Both the position numbers and the translations under genes were made by a program. Shown piece by piece: positions 38,820 through 47,147 of a stretch of DNA of 64,000 nt; the first letter of the stretch is position 1; the number at the start of each line of letters is the position of its first letter. The notes beneath the pieces were generated by a model, which saw nothing but the letters and a program-made list of their open reading frames with translations, was not told the DNA's origin and ran no database searches. This DNA comes from Geodermatophilus saharensis (GTDB lineage: Bacteria > Actinomycetota > Actinomycetes > Mycobacteriales > Geodermatophilaceae): positions 276,456 to 340,455 of the forward strand of contig NZ_FZOH01000005.1 in NCBI RefSeq assembly GCF_900188205.1. Reading direction: 5' to 3'.

Positions 38820-39377
38820 TCACCTGCGGGCCGCGCCGGGCTCCTCCAGGGCCGACCCGCCGAGCGCCTCGACGAGGTCGGCCCGCGCCCGGGCGACCCG
38901 GGAGCGGATGGTCCCGACCGGGCAGCCGGCCACCTCGGCGGCCTCGGCGTAGGAGAGCCCGAGCAGCTGGGTGAGCGCGAAGGCCTCGCGGCGGTCGGGG
39001 TCCAGCCGGCCGAGCAGGTCGGTGACCGCCGCGCCCTCGCCCACCCGGTCCGCGGCGTCGGCGGGGGAGAGGGCCTCGAGGTCGGCGTCGTCGCGCACCA
39101 GGGTCAGCCGCCGGCGGCGGCGGGAGCGGACGGCGTCGGCGCAGACCCGCCGGGCGATGGCCAGCAGCCAGGTGCGCAGGGAGGACCGGCCCTCGAAGCG
39201 GTGCAGCGCGGCGAAGGCCCGGGCGTAGGTCTCCTGCGTGAGGTCGTCGGCGCAGTCGCGGTCGCCGAGGGCCGCGCACAGCCGCCACACGTCGGACTGG
39301 GTCGCCCGGACCAGGGTCGCGGCGGCGAGGGGGTCGCCGTCGACGGCGGCCGCGGCGACCCGCTCCAGCTCGTCCAC
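38820..39377 (-). CDS. ECF-type RNA polymerase sigma factor
   Basis: A 185-aa sigma-70 group 4 factor. Region 2 is DDLTQETYARAFAALHRFEG then RSSLRTWLLAIARRVCADAV, and region 4 is LPDRREAF-like (LDPDRREAFALTQLLGLSYA) with AAEVAGCPVGTIRSRVARAR. The GTG at 39377 has GGAGGAG 4 nt upstream; longer in-frame starts lack such a site. It is divergent from an anti-sigma gene that begins the copper operon, the arrangement of copper-linked SigC-type factors, though that assignment is an inference. Confidence 0.92.
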   Translation of the reverse strand: MDELERVAAAAVDGDPLAAATLVRATQSDVWRLCAALGDRDCADDLTQETYARAFAALHRFEGRSSLRTWLLAIARRVCADAVRSRRRRRLTLVRDDADLEALSPADAADRVGEGAAVTDLLGRLDPDRREAFALTQLLGLSYAEAAEVAGCPVGTIRSRVARARADLVEALGGSALEEPGAARR

Positions 39378-39409
39378 GTCACTCCTCCGCTGTGATCCCC
39401 GTCGAACCG

Positions 39410-39436
39410 GGAACCGGACGGGCCCTCCGCGACGAC
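39410..39436 (+). promoter_or_regulatory. ECF-type promoter of the anti-sigma/copper operon
   Basis: GGAACC (39410-39415), a 17-bp spacer, then CGAC (39433-39436). The ATG at 39446 is 9 nt further, so the message would be leaderless. The spacing suits ECF sigma consensus promoters (GGAAC and CGTC). Confidence 0.55.
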
Positions 39437-39445
39437 TACCTCTCC

Positions 39446-40090
39446 ATGCAGTGTGCACCGTTCCGCGAGGCGGTCTCGGCGCGACTCGACGGCGAACCGC
39501 TCGGGATGCCCGCCGCCGACCTCGACCGCCACCTGGCCGGCTGCCCCGCCTGCGCCGGCTGGGCCGACGCCGCGGGCGCGGTGACCCGCCGCGCGCGGCT
39601 GGTCGCGGCCCCCGACGTGCCCGATCTCACGGCGGCGGTGCTCGGCGCACTGCCCCGGCAGCTGCCCGGGGTCGCGGCCGCGGCGCGCTCCCGGCTGGTG
39701 CAGTCGGCGCTGCGGCTGGCGCTGCTGGCGGTGGGCGTGGCGCAGGCGGGCGTGGCCTGGCCGGCGCTGACCGGCGGCACGGCCGCGATGAGCGCCCCGG
39801 TGCACGTGGCGCACGAGACCGGCGCGTGGAACCTCGCCGTCGCCGCGGCCTTCCTCGCCGTCGCCGCCGCGCCGCGGCTGGCCGCCGGGGCGCTGCCGTT
39901 CCTGGTCACCTTCGGCGTGCTGCTGACCGTGGTCACCGTGCGCGACCTGCGGGCCGGGCACGTGCACGCCGACCGCGCCGGCGCCCACCTGCTGCTGCTG
40001 GCCGGCGTGGTGCTCGTCGCCGTGCTCGCCTGGCGCCGGCGCAGCCGGCGGCCGGCCGCGGTCGTCGCCCGCGGGCGGGTGACCGCGTGA
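39446..40090 (+). CDS. Anti-sigma factor with zinc-finger (zf-HC2) and membrane domain
   Basis: A 214-aa protein: MQCAPFREAVSARLDGEPLG at the N-terminus, then the zinc-binding HLAGCPACAGWADA (HxxxCxxC), then four or five hydrophobic segments (LRLALLAVGVAQAGVAW; LAVAAAFLAVAAAPRLAAGA; LPFLVTFGVLLTVVTV; LLLLAGVVLVAVLAW). A GTG at 39392 would add 18 residues, but the homologous N-terminus starts at the internal ATG, which is placed right for the ECF promoter. It should hold the divergent sigma factor inactive at the membrane. Confidence 0.83.
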   Translation: MQCAPFREAVSARLDGEPLGMPAADLDRHLAGCPACAGWADAAGAVTRRARLVAAPDVPDLTAAVLGALPRQLPGVAAAARSRLVQSALRLALLAVGVAQAGVAWPALTGGTAAMSAPVHVAHETGAWNLAVAAAFLAVAAAPRLAAGALPFLVTFGVLLTVVTVRDLRAGHVHADRAGAHLLLLAGVVLVAVLAWRRRSRRPAAVVARGRVTA

Positions 40091-41895
40091 CCGGCCGCGC
40101 CGCGCGCCCGGCGCGGCCGGTCCTGCTGCTGCTCGTCCTGCTGGCCGGCTGGCTGGGGCTGGGCGTGGCCACCGCCGGCCCCGCCGCCGCGCACGCCGAG
40201 CTGGTGTCGACCGACCCGGGGGAGGGTGCGCGCCTCGACGAGGTGCCCGCCGAGGTGACGCTGCGCTTCAGCGAGGGCGTGTCCCTGGGGGCCGGCTACG
40301 CCCGCGTGCTCGGCGAGGGCGGCGAGCGGGCCGACACCGGCGCGGCCACGGTCGACGGCGACACCGTCACCGTGCCGCTGCGCGAGGACCTGCCCGACGC
40401 CAGCTACGTCGTCACCTACCGGATCGTCTCGGCCGACTCCCACCCGATCAGCGGGGCCTACGCCTTCGTCGTCGGCGACGGCGAGCTCGCCGACGCCGGG
40501 GCAGTGGCCGACGGCGCGGGCGTCGACCCGTTCGTGGCCGCGGCGCTGCCCGCCTCCCGGGCGCTGGGGTTCGCCGGGCTGGCCGCAGGCCTCGGCGTCC
40601 CCGCCTTCCTCGTGCTGTGCTGGCCCGCCGGCTGGGCGTCGCGGACGATGCGCCGGCTGACCACCGCCGGGCTGCTCACCGTCGCCGGGGCCGCGGTGCT
40701 CACCTTCCTGCTGCAGGGCCCCTACGCGGCCGGTGCCGGGCTCGGCTCGCTGCTCGACCCGTCGCTGCTGACCACCACGGGTGCGTCCTCCTTCGGGCTG
40801 ACCACCCTGGGCCGCGGCGCGCTGGCCCTGCTGCTGGCCGCGCTGCTGGTGCCGCTGTGGCGCCGGGCGGGCGCCCCGACGGCGCAGGAGACGGCCGGGC
40901 TCGGCGCCGTCGCCGCCGGCGTCGTCCTGACCACCGCGGCGGTCGGGCACCCGGTCGCCGGGGCCCTGCCGGTGTTCGCCACCGCGGTCGCCGCCGTGCA
41001 CGTCGCGGCGATGGCGCTGTGGCTGGGCGGGCTGACGGCGCTGCTCACCGGGCTGGTCCGCACCGGTGCCGAGGCCGGTGAGCTGGCCGGGGCGCTGCCG
41101 CGCTGGTCGCGCCTGGCATCGGCCTCGGTGGCCGCGCTGGTGGTCACCGGCGTCGTCCAGTCGGTGCGGGAGGTCGGGTCGCCGGTCGCGCTGGTGTCCA
41201 CTCCCTACGGCTGGGTGCTGCTGGGCAAGCTCGCGCTGGTGCTGCTGCTCCTCGCCGCCGCCGGGGTCTCCCGCGTCTGGGTCCAGCAGCAACTGGGCCT
41301 GCCGCGGACCCGGCCGCACCCGCGGCGCCGGGTGCCCGCGCACGCCTTCGCCACCGCGGGAGCGACCCGGGCAGGCGCCGAGGAGGACGCGGTCGCCTCC
41401 GCCGCCCGCGCCCGGGCGGCGGCGCAGGCCCGCGGTGCCGTCGAGGACGTGGCCCCGCTGCGCCGCTCGGTGCTGGTCGAGGCCGCCGTCGCCGCGGGCG
41501 TGCTGGTGCTCTCGGCGGTGCTGGTCGGCATCCCGCCGGCCCGCGCCGCGGTGGCCCAGCCGGTCGACGTCACCCTGCCGCTGCAGGCGGCGGCGGGCGA
41601 GGTCGGCAGCGTGCAGCTGTCGGTCGACCCGGCCCGCCCGGGCCCCAACACCCTGCACGTCTACCTCTTCGACGACGCGGGGCAGCTGACCCAGCCCGCC
41701 GACCTGCGGGTGACCCTCACCGAGCCCGCGCAGGAGATCGGCCCGCTCGACGTCGACCTCGAGCCGGCGGGTCCGGGCCACTGGGTCGCCGACGGGGCGA
41801 GCATCCCCGGCGCCGGCACCTGGACCCTCGCCGTCAGCGTCCGGCTCGACGAGTTCACCGCCGCCACGGCGAGCACCGACGTCCCGGTGCGCTGA
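40087..41895 (+). CDS. CopC-CopD fusion, copper-binding and copper-transport protein
   Basis: A 602-aa membrane protein. After the signal peptide comes a CopC domain beginning AHAELVSTDPGEGARLDEVP (N-terminal His as copper ligand) with DSHPISGAYAFVVGDG. The CopD membrane domain has about eight helices (ALPASRALGFAGLAAGLGVP through GWVLLGKLALVLLLLAAAGV). A charged Ala/Arg-rich linker of about 60 residues and a last helix lead to a C-terminal YtkA-like beta domain (VDVTLPLQAAAGEVGSVQLS). It probably takes up or delivers copper across the membrane. The GTG overlaps the anti-sigma stop by 4 nt. Confidence 0.9.
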   Translation: MTGRAARPARPVLLLLVLLAGWLGLGVATAGPAAAHAELVSTDPGEGARLDEVPAEVTLRFSEGVSLGAGYARVLGEGGERADTGAATVDGDTVTVPLREDLPDASYVVTYRIVSADSHPISGAYAFVVGDGELADAGAVADGAGVDPFVAAALPASRALGFAGLAAGLGVPAFLVLCWPAGWASRTMRRLTTAGLLTVAGAAVLTFLLQGPYAAGAGLGSLLDPSLLTTTGASSFGLTTLGRGALALLLAALLVPLWRRAGAPTAQETAGLGAVAAGVVLTTAAVGHPVAGALPVFATAVAAVHVAAMALWLGGLTALLTGLVRTGAEAGELAGALPRWSRLASASVAALVVTGVVQSVREVGSPVALVSTPYGWVLLGKLALVLLLLAAAGVSRVWVQQQLGLPRTRPHPRRRVPAHAFATAGATRAGAEEDAVASAARARAAAQARGAVEDVAPLRRSVLVEAAVAAGVLVLSAVLVGIPPARAAVAQPVDVTLPLQAAAGEVGSVQLSVDPARPGPNTLHVYLFDDAGQLTQPADLRVTLTEPAQEIGPLDVDLEPAGPGHWVADGASIPGAGTWTLAVSVRLDEFTAATASTDVPVR

Positions 41896-41922
41896 GCACC
41901 ACCTCTCGACAGAAGGAGAACC

Positions 41923-42651
41923 GTGCGTTCCACCGTCCTGCGACCGCTGGCCCGTGCCGGCGTCGTCCTGACCGCCCTCGTCGCCGCCCTGGTCGCGTCC
42001 GTCGTGGTCGCCACCGGCGCCTCGGCGCACGTGACGGTCTCCTCCGACGACGCCACCGCCGGCGGCTACGGGAAGCTGACCTTCCGGGTCCCCAACGAGA
42101 GCGACACCGCCAGCACCGTGGCGCTGCGCGTCTCCATCCCGGAGGACGAGGCGCTGGCCTCGCTGCGCGTGCAGCCGGTCCCGGGCTGGACGGTCACCCT
42201 GACCTCGGCGCAGCTGACCGAGCCGGTGGACGTCCACGGCCAGCAGATCAGCGACTACGTGTCGGTCGTGGAGTTCCGTGCCGACGCCGGCGGGATCGCC
42301 CCCGGGGAGTTCCAGGAGTTCTCCCTCTCCGGCGGGCCGTTCCCCGACGCCGACACGCTGTCGTTCCCGACCGTGCAGACCTACAGCGACGGCACCGAGT
42401 CGGCCTGGATCGAGCCGACCGTCGACGGCCAGGAGCCGGAGTACCCGGCGCCGGTGCTCTCGCTGACCGGTGACACCGACACCGACACCGCCACCGACAC
42501 CGCGGCCGCCGCCGACGAGCACGCCCACGGTGGCGAGGTCAGCAACGAGCCCGCGGGGCTGGCGCTGTTCCTCGCCATCCTGGCGCTGGCCGTCGGTGTC
42601 GCGGGCGTCGTCCTCGGCTACCGCGCAGGTCGACGTACCGTGTCCTCGTGA
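41923..42651 (+). CDS. YcnI-family (DUF1775) copper-associated membrane-anchored protein
   Basis: A 242-aa exported protein: signal peptide ending ATGASA, then HVTVSSDDATAGGYGKLTFR with the N-terminal His of mature YcnI (copper ligand in characterised YcnI domains), SIPEDEALASLRVQPVPGWT, and a C-terminal membrane anchor (LALFLAILALAVGVAGVVLG). A Thr/Asp repeat (GDTDTDTATDTAAAADEHAH) precedes the anchor. A GTG start with AGAAGGAG seven nt upstream. It is third in the copper operon. Confidence 0.92.
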   Translation: MRSTVLRPLARAGVVLTALVAALVASVVVATGASAHVTVSSDDATAGGYGKLTFRVPNESDTASTVALRVSIPEDEALASLRVQPVPGWTVTLTSAQLTEPVDVHGQQISDYVSVVEFRADAGGIAPGEFQEFSLSGGPFPDADTLSFPTVQTYSDGTESAWIEPTVDGQEPEYPAPVLSLTGDTDTDTATDTAAAADEHAHGGEVSNEPAGLALFLAILALAVGVAGVVLGYRAGRRTVSS

Positions 42652-43322
42652 CCGCTCCCGTCCGCGGCCGGGTCGCCGCGCTGCTGCTCGCCGCTGCCCT
42701 GGGCCTGACCGCCTGCGGCTCCGACGACGGCGAGCAGGCGGCGGCCGCCGAGGGGCACGACCACGGCGGCGGCTCCGACCGGCCGGCCGCCACGCTCGAG
42801 GGGCCCGGCGACGAGTACGCCGGCATCGACCTGCGCGACCCCTACCAGCGGCCGTCGTTCACCCTCACCGACAGCACCGGCGCGGAGTACGACTTCGCCG
42901 CGGCGACGGCGGGCAAGCCGACGCTGCTGTTCTTCGGCTACACGAACTGCCCCGACATCTGCCCGACGACGATGGCCGACGTCGCCCTGGCGCTGCGCGA
43001 CGTCGACCCCGCGCTGGCCGGGCAGGTGCAGGTGGTCTTCGTCACCACCGACCCCGCCGCCGACACCCCGCAGGTGCTCGGGGAGTACCTCGACCGGTTC
43101 GACGCCGACCTGCCCACCCAGTTCGTCGGGCTGACCGGCGCGCAGGAGGTCGTCGACCAGGCGCAGCTGTCGGCCGGGGTGCCGCTGGCCGAGGACCGGG
43201 GCCGGCTGCACAGCTCGCTGCTGCTGCTCTACGGCCCCGACGACGAGGCGCACGTGGCCTTCGACGCCGGCAACACCGCCCGCGACATCGCCGGCGACCT
43301 CGAAGCCGTCGCCGCCCGGTGA
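42648..43322 (+). CDS. SCO1/SenC/PrrC-family copper chaperone lipoprotein
   Basis: A 224-aa thioredoxin-fold protein with a lipobox (GLTAC, Cys23), an acidic/His linker (EGHDHGGGSDRP), the copper-binding C101 and C105 in FGYTNCPDICPTT, and the conserved His188 in DRGRLHSSLLLLYGPDD. It delivers copper to cytochrome oxidase CuA or works in extracytoplasmic copper handling. The GTG overlaps the ycnI stop by 4 nt and the next GTG overlaps its own stop, so translation is coupled along the operon. Confidence 0.93.
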   Translation: MTAPVRGRVAALLLAAALGLTACGSDDGEQAAAAEGHDHGGGSDRPAATLEGPGDEYAGIDLRDPYQRPSFTLTDSTGAEYDFAAATAGKPTLLFFGYTNCPDICPTTMADVALALRDVDPALAGQVQVVFVTTDPAADTPQVLGEYLDRFDADLPTQFVGLTGAQEVVDQAQLSAGVPLAEDRGRLHSSLLLLYGPDDEAHVAFDAGNTARDIAGDLEAVAAR

Positions 43323-44413
43323 CCGGCGCCCGTCCGGGGCGGGCAGCAGGGCGGCTGCTCGTCGTCGTCCTCGGCGTGCTCGCCGTCCTCGCGCTCGCCG
43401 GTCCCGCCGCCGCGCACGTCGGCGGGGACGCGGCCGGCAGCGACTTCGACGGCCGGGTGACCTCGGTGCGGCCGGCCGTGCCGGGGGTGTCGGTGCGGGT
43501 GCTGCAGTTCGGCGACGCCCTCGAGGTGGTCAACAGCACCGCCGTCGAGGTGACCGTGCCCGGCTACTCCGACGAGCCCTACCTGCGGATCGGGCCCGAC
43601 GGCGTCTGGCGCAACGCCGTCAGCCCGGCCACCTACATCAACCTCGACCGCTACGGCCGGGTGTCGCTGCCCCCGGGCGCCGACCCGCAGGGCGAGCCGG
43701 AGTGGGTGCAGGTGTCCACCGAGCCGCAGTACACCTGGCACGACCACCGCACGCACTGGATGAGCGAGGGGCAACTGCCGCCGGCGGTCGCCGCCGACCC
43801 GGCGCACCCGCACACCGTCTTCGACTGGACGGTGCCGATGCGCCACGGGGACACCGCGGTGACCGTCCGCGGCGAGCTCACCTGGGAGCCGCCGCCGTCG
43901 CCGCTGCTGGTCTGGACGCTGTACGCCGCGCTGTTCGCCGCCGTCGCCGCGGCCGGGCTGGCCGCCCGGACGCCGGGACCGCTGCGCTGGGCGCTGGGCG
44001 CCGGTGCCGCGGCGGCGCTGTGGCACGCCGCGGCCACCCCCGAGCCGCCGGTGACGGTCTCCTCGCACGCCGCGGCGCTCGTCTCCGCGCTGCTGCCGGC
44101 GGTGACCGCGGCGCTGGTCGCCGTCTTCGGCGCCGCCGCCGCCCGCCGCGGCCGGGGCGTGGTGACCGGCCTGGCCGCGCTGGTGCTCGGGTGGCTGCTG
44201 CTGGTGCAGGGCCTGCCCGACGTCGACGTGCTGTGGAGCGCCCGCGTGGCCGGCGCCGGGCCGGCCGTGCTCGCGCGGGTCGCCGTCGCCGTGCTGGTGG
44301 CCGGGGGCGCCGGGCTGGTCGTGGCGGGGCTGGGCGCGGTCCGCCGCTTCCGCGACCCGGCCCGCACCCAGCCCGCGCCCGTCAGGAGCCATCAGCGCTA
44401 CAAAGGCTCCTGA
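43319..44413 (+). CDS. Copper-operon membrane protein of unknown function
   Basis: A 364-aa protein, last in the copper operon. A signal peptide (LLVVVLGVLAVLALAGPAAA) is followed by HVGGDAAGSDFDGRVTSVRP, a beta-rich extracytoplasmic domain (VVNSTAVEVTVPGYSDEPYL, RIGPDGVWRN, a His-rich WHDHRTHWMSEG), then six or so membrane helices. The H-x-H-rich segment and context suggest metal contact, but no known domain is certain. The last eight codons lie inside a terminator hairpin. Confidence 0.75.
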   Translation: MTGARPGRAAGRLLVVVLGVLAVLALAGPAAAHVGGDAAGSDFDGRVTSVRPAVPGVSVRVLQFGDALEVVNSTAVEVTVPGYSDEPYLRIGPDGVWRNAVSPATYINLDRYGRVSLPPGADPQGEPEWVQVSTEPQYTWHDHRTHWMSEGQLPPAVAADPAHPHTVFDWTVPMRHGDTAVTVRGELTWEPPPSPLLVWTLYAALFAAVAAAGLAARTPGPLRWALGAGAAAALWHAAATPEPPVTVSSHAAALVSALLPAVTAALVAVFGAAAARRGRGVVTGLAALVLGWLLLVQGLPDVDVLWSARVAGAGPAVLARVAVAVLVAGGAGLVVAGLGAVRRFRDPARTQPAPVRSHQRYKGS

Positions 44414-44417
44414 CGGG
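44378..44417. terminator. Bidirectional terminator overlapping the copper-operon 3' end
   Basis: CCCGTCAGGAGCC/GGCTCCTGACGGG, a 13-bp perfect stem and 14-nt loop. It contains the stop codon (44411-44413) and ends 3 nt before the stop of the convergent NTP-transferase gene. Confidence 0.8.
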
Positions 44418-44420
44418 CCG

Positions 44421-45254
44421 TCACACGGTGCCGTCGGGGACGTCGTCGGGGACGGGGTGCAGGTGCGGCCGCGGGCCGGAGAACAGCGCGTTGGCGCGGT
44501 CCAGGTCGGCCTCGAAGTCCACCTCGACGGCGGCCCAGCGGGAGATGTCCAGCGGCCGGAACCGCAGCCCCGCCTCGGCGATCGCCGTCTCCATGCCGCG
44601 CTCGAAGTAGTCCTGGTCCCCGCAGGCCTCCAGGTGCTCGACCAGCACGGCCTTGTCCGCCGCGGAGACGTGGTTGATGCCCACGGCCTCACCGAGGCCG
44701 CCCTCCACCGTCTTCGACAGCCCGTCGATCCAGCCCTCGGCGTCGAGGGTGTACTTGACCTCCTCGTCGCCGACCACCGAGGTGTCGACGCACACGAAGC
44801 TCTCGTCGGCCTGCAGCGCCGGGGCGATCGCCTCGAGGACGGCGGCGTCGAACACGACGTCGCCGTTGAGCCACAGCACCCCGCCCGGTCCGGTGGCGCG
44901 CAGCCCGCGCAGCAGGCTCTTGCTGGTGTTGGTCCGCGCGTAGTGCGGGTTGTAGGCGAAGCGCAGGTCGGGGGCGGCCTGCATCACCAGCTCGCACTGG
45001 AAGCCGACGACGGCGGTCACGTCGACGGCGGGGCCGAGCACCTGCCCGACCGTGTCGAGCTGGCGCTGCAGGATGCTGCGGCCGTCGTGCAGCGGCGTCA
45101 GGGGCTTGGGCAGCGGGCGGCCCAGCCGGGTGCCCATCCCGGCGGCCAGGACGACGACCTGCACGGGGCGGGTCTGCGGCCGCGCGGCCTGGCGGTTGGC
45201 GCGCAGCCCGAAGCTGCGTGCCGGAGTGGTCTGCGTGAGGTCAGCGAATCGCAC
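44421..45254 (-). CDS. Nucleotidyltransferase (LicC/NTP_transferase family)
   Basis: A 277-aa cytosolic enzyme with the nucleotide-sugar pyrophosphorylase signature VVVLAAGMGTRLGRPLPKPL, the metal-binding WLNGDVVFDAAVL, YNPHYARTNTSKSLLRGLRA as in CTP:phosphocholine or phospho-polyol cytidylyltransferases, and WAAVEVDFEADLDRANALF at the end. It most likely makes a CDP-activated alcohol for the CDP-polyol phosphotransferase gene upstream. GTG start with GAGGAGGGG 6 nt upstream; it overlaps the upstream gene by 14 nt. Confidence 0.85.
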   Translation of the reverse strand: MRFADLTQTTPARSFGLRANRQAARPQTRPVQVVVLAAGMGTRLGRPLPKPLTPLHDGRSILQRQLDTVGQVLGPAVDVTAVVGFQCELVMQAAPDLRFAYNPHYARTNTSKSLLRGLRATGPGGVLWLNGDVVFDAAVLEAIAPALQADESFVCVDTSVVGDEEVKYTLDAEGWIDGLSKTVEGGLGEAVGINHVSAADKAVLVEHLEACGDQDYFERGMETAIAEAGLRFRPLDISRWAAVEVDFEADLDRANALFSGPRPHLHPVPDDVPDGTV

Positions 45255-46368
45255 TGTCGTCCCCTCCTCGGGTCGTGGCAGCCGCACCGGCGGGACCGCC
45301 GGGCGGGAAGAACAGGTCGAGGACGCGCTCGGTGGCGTGCCCGTCCTCGAGGGCGGTGTAGGTCTCGCGGAACCGCCGGTAGCGCTCGGCGTGCGCGGCG
45401 GTGACGGCGTCGAGATCGGCGATCGCGTCGACCAGCTCGCCGCTGGTCGTGACCAGCGGGCCGGGCGCGACCTCCTCGAGGTCCAGGTAGAAGCCGCGCA
45501 GCCGGTCGCGGTATTCCGCGAGGTCGTACGGGAACAGCAGGATCGGCCGGCCGGTGATCGCGAAGTCGAACATCGTCGACGAGTAGTCGGTGACCAGCAC
45601 GTCGGCGGCCAGGTACAGGTCACGGATGTCGGGGTGGGAGGAGACGTCGCGCACCGGCAGTCCCTCGATGGACTCCAGGCGGCTGGAGACCATGTTGTGC
45701 AGCCGCAGCAGGAGCACGTGGTCCCCGCCCAGCCGCTCCGTGAAGTCGCCGAGGTCGACGGGGAAGTCGAAGTCCCGCCCGCCGGTGCCCTCGAAGACGA
45801 GGTCGTCGCGCCAGGTGGGGGTGTAGAGCACCACCCGGGTGTCCTCGCCGATGCCCAGACCGGCCCGCACCGCCGCGCGCACCTCGTCGCGCCGGGGGCT
45901 GGAGAGCAGGTCGTTGCGGGGGTAGCCGGTCTCGTGCACCGGCCCGCGGAAGCCGAAGGCCTGCCGGAACCGGCCGGTGCTGTACGGGTTGGGCGACAGC
46001 ATCGCGTCCCACCGGGCGATGTCGTGCTCCAGGTAGGCCAGCCGGCCCTCCGGCGCCCAGAGGACGTCGTTGTGGATCCGCTTGAGCGGGGTGCCGTGCC
46101 AGGTCTGCAGGTAGAACGCGCCGGGCCGCTTGTCCCAGTCCAGCGGCACGTGGTCGTTGGAGACGACGACGTCGGCGGACTCCAGGGCCGCGATGCTCTC
46201 CGGGCTGCCGAACGGGACGGTCTCGACGTCGTCCGGGAAGGCGTGCTCGGCGACCGGCGCGGTCAGCCACGTGTGCGTGACGTCGTCGCCGCGGGCGCGC
46301 AGCGCCTCGAAGACGGCCCGCGGACTGTCGGAGAACAGGCCGCGGAAGCTGGTGTAGACGATCCTCAT
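45241..46368 (-). CDS. CDP-glycerol/polyol glycerophosphotransferase family protein
   Basis: A 375-aa TagB/TagF-like enzyme without the N-terminal glycosyltransferase domain of large TagF. Motifs: FYLQTWHGTPLKRIHNDVLW (first catalytic His), ARWDAMLSPNPYSTGRFRQA, TRVVLYTPTWRDDL, and VLVTDYSSTMFDFAITGRPI then LLFPYDLAEYRDRLRGFYLD. These enzymes transfer glycerol-, ribitol- or other polyol-phosphate from CDP donors to a growing polymer at the inner membrane face. The ATG overlaps the HAD gene (ATGA) and has GGAGGT upstream. Confidence 0.9.
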   Translation of the reverse strand: MRIVYTSFRGLFSDSPRAVFEALRARGDDVTHTWLTAPVAEHAFPDDVETVPFGSPESIAALESADVVVSNDHVPLDWDKRPGAFYLQTWHGTPLKRIHNDVLWAPEGRLAYLEHDIARWDAMLSPNPYSTGRFRQAFGFRGPVHETGYPRNDLLSSPRRDEVRAAVRAGLGIGEDTRVVLYTPTWRDDLVFEGTGGRDFDFPVDLGDFTERLGGDHVLLLRLHNMVSSRLESIEGLPVRDVSSHPDIRDLYLAADVLVTDYSSTMFDFAITGRPILLFPYDLAEYRDRLRGFYLDLEEVAPGPLVTTSGELVDAIADLDAVTAAHAERYRRFRETYTALEDGHATERVLDLFFPPGGPAGAAATTRGGDDSAIR

Positions 46369-47147
46369 CGACCACCTCCGGTCAGGACGGGCAGGAGCGT
46401 GTCGGCGAGCTCCTGCCAGGACGAGACGACGGCCAGCACCCCGGCCTCGCGCAGCGCGGCCTCCCGCTCGGCACGCTCGGCGGGCTGGACGAAGAGCAGG
46501 TTGCCGACGGTCGGGCAGCCGGCGCGCACCGCCGACAGGGCGCCGGGCACCGAGTCCTCGACCGCCAGCCCCTGCGCCGGCGCGATGCCCAGCTGCGCGC
46601 AGGCGTGCAGGTAGACGGCCGGGTCGGGCTTGCTGGTCGGCGTCGGCAGGGAGTCCTCGGCGCTGAACCGGGCTCCCGGGGGGATGAGCTCGTCCAGGCC
46701 GGTGGCGGTGAAGCAGGCGGCGAGGCGGCCCAGCGCGCTGGAGCTGACCGCGGCCAGCCGCAGGTGCGGCGCGAGGGCGGTGAGCGCCGCCGTGGTGGGC
46801 TCGTGCGGGCGCAGGTGCTCACCGAGGTGGGCGGTGACCGCGCGCTTCTCCTCGGCCACCCACGGCTCGACGTCGACCTCCGGCCGGCCCGCCTCGGCGG
46901 CCAGCCGCCGCGACGTCGTCCGGAAGTTCATGCCGGTGGTGGCCAGCCGCAGCTCCTCGGGGGTGAACCGGCGCGCGTCGCCGAGCTCGGCGAGGAGGCG
47001 GTTGGTGACCTCGGCGGAGGCGACGAAGGCCGGCTCCTCGGAGGGGAAGAGGTTGCCGTCGGCGTCGCAGAGGAGCGCGGTCAGGCCGGCCACGACGTCC
47101 CGGGGGAGGACTGCTGCGGCCGCCCCGCCTGCGCGGGGCGGGGTCAC
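46365..47147 (-). CDS. HAD-superfamily hydrolase (beta-phosphoglucomutase-like)
   Basis: A 260-aa phosphatase/mutase. HAD motif I is LLCDADGNLFPSEEPAF (nucleophile Asp, DxDGN), motif II VSSSALGRLA, motif III TSKPDPAVYLHACA and motif IV GLAVEDSVPGALSAVRAG. The long helical cap between I and II places it in subfamily I. In this cassette it could remove or move phosphate on the polyol intermediate. The GTG start overlaps the dehydrogenase stop by 4 nt. Confidence 0.87.
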   Translation of the reverse strand: MTPPRAGGAAAAVLPRDVVAGLTALLCDADGNLFPSEEPAFVASAEVTNRLLAELGDARRFTPEELRLATTGMNFRTTSRRLAAEAGRPEVDVEPWVAEEKRAVTAHLGEHLRPHEPTTAALTALAPHLRLAAVSSSALGRLAACFTATGLDELIPPGARFSAEDSLPTPTSKPDPAVYLHACAQLGIAPAQGLAVEDSVPGALSAVRAGCPTVGNLLFVQPAERAEREAALREAGVLAVVSSWQELADTLLPVLTGGGR

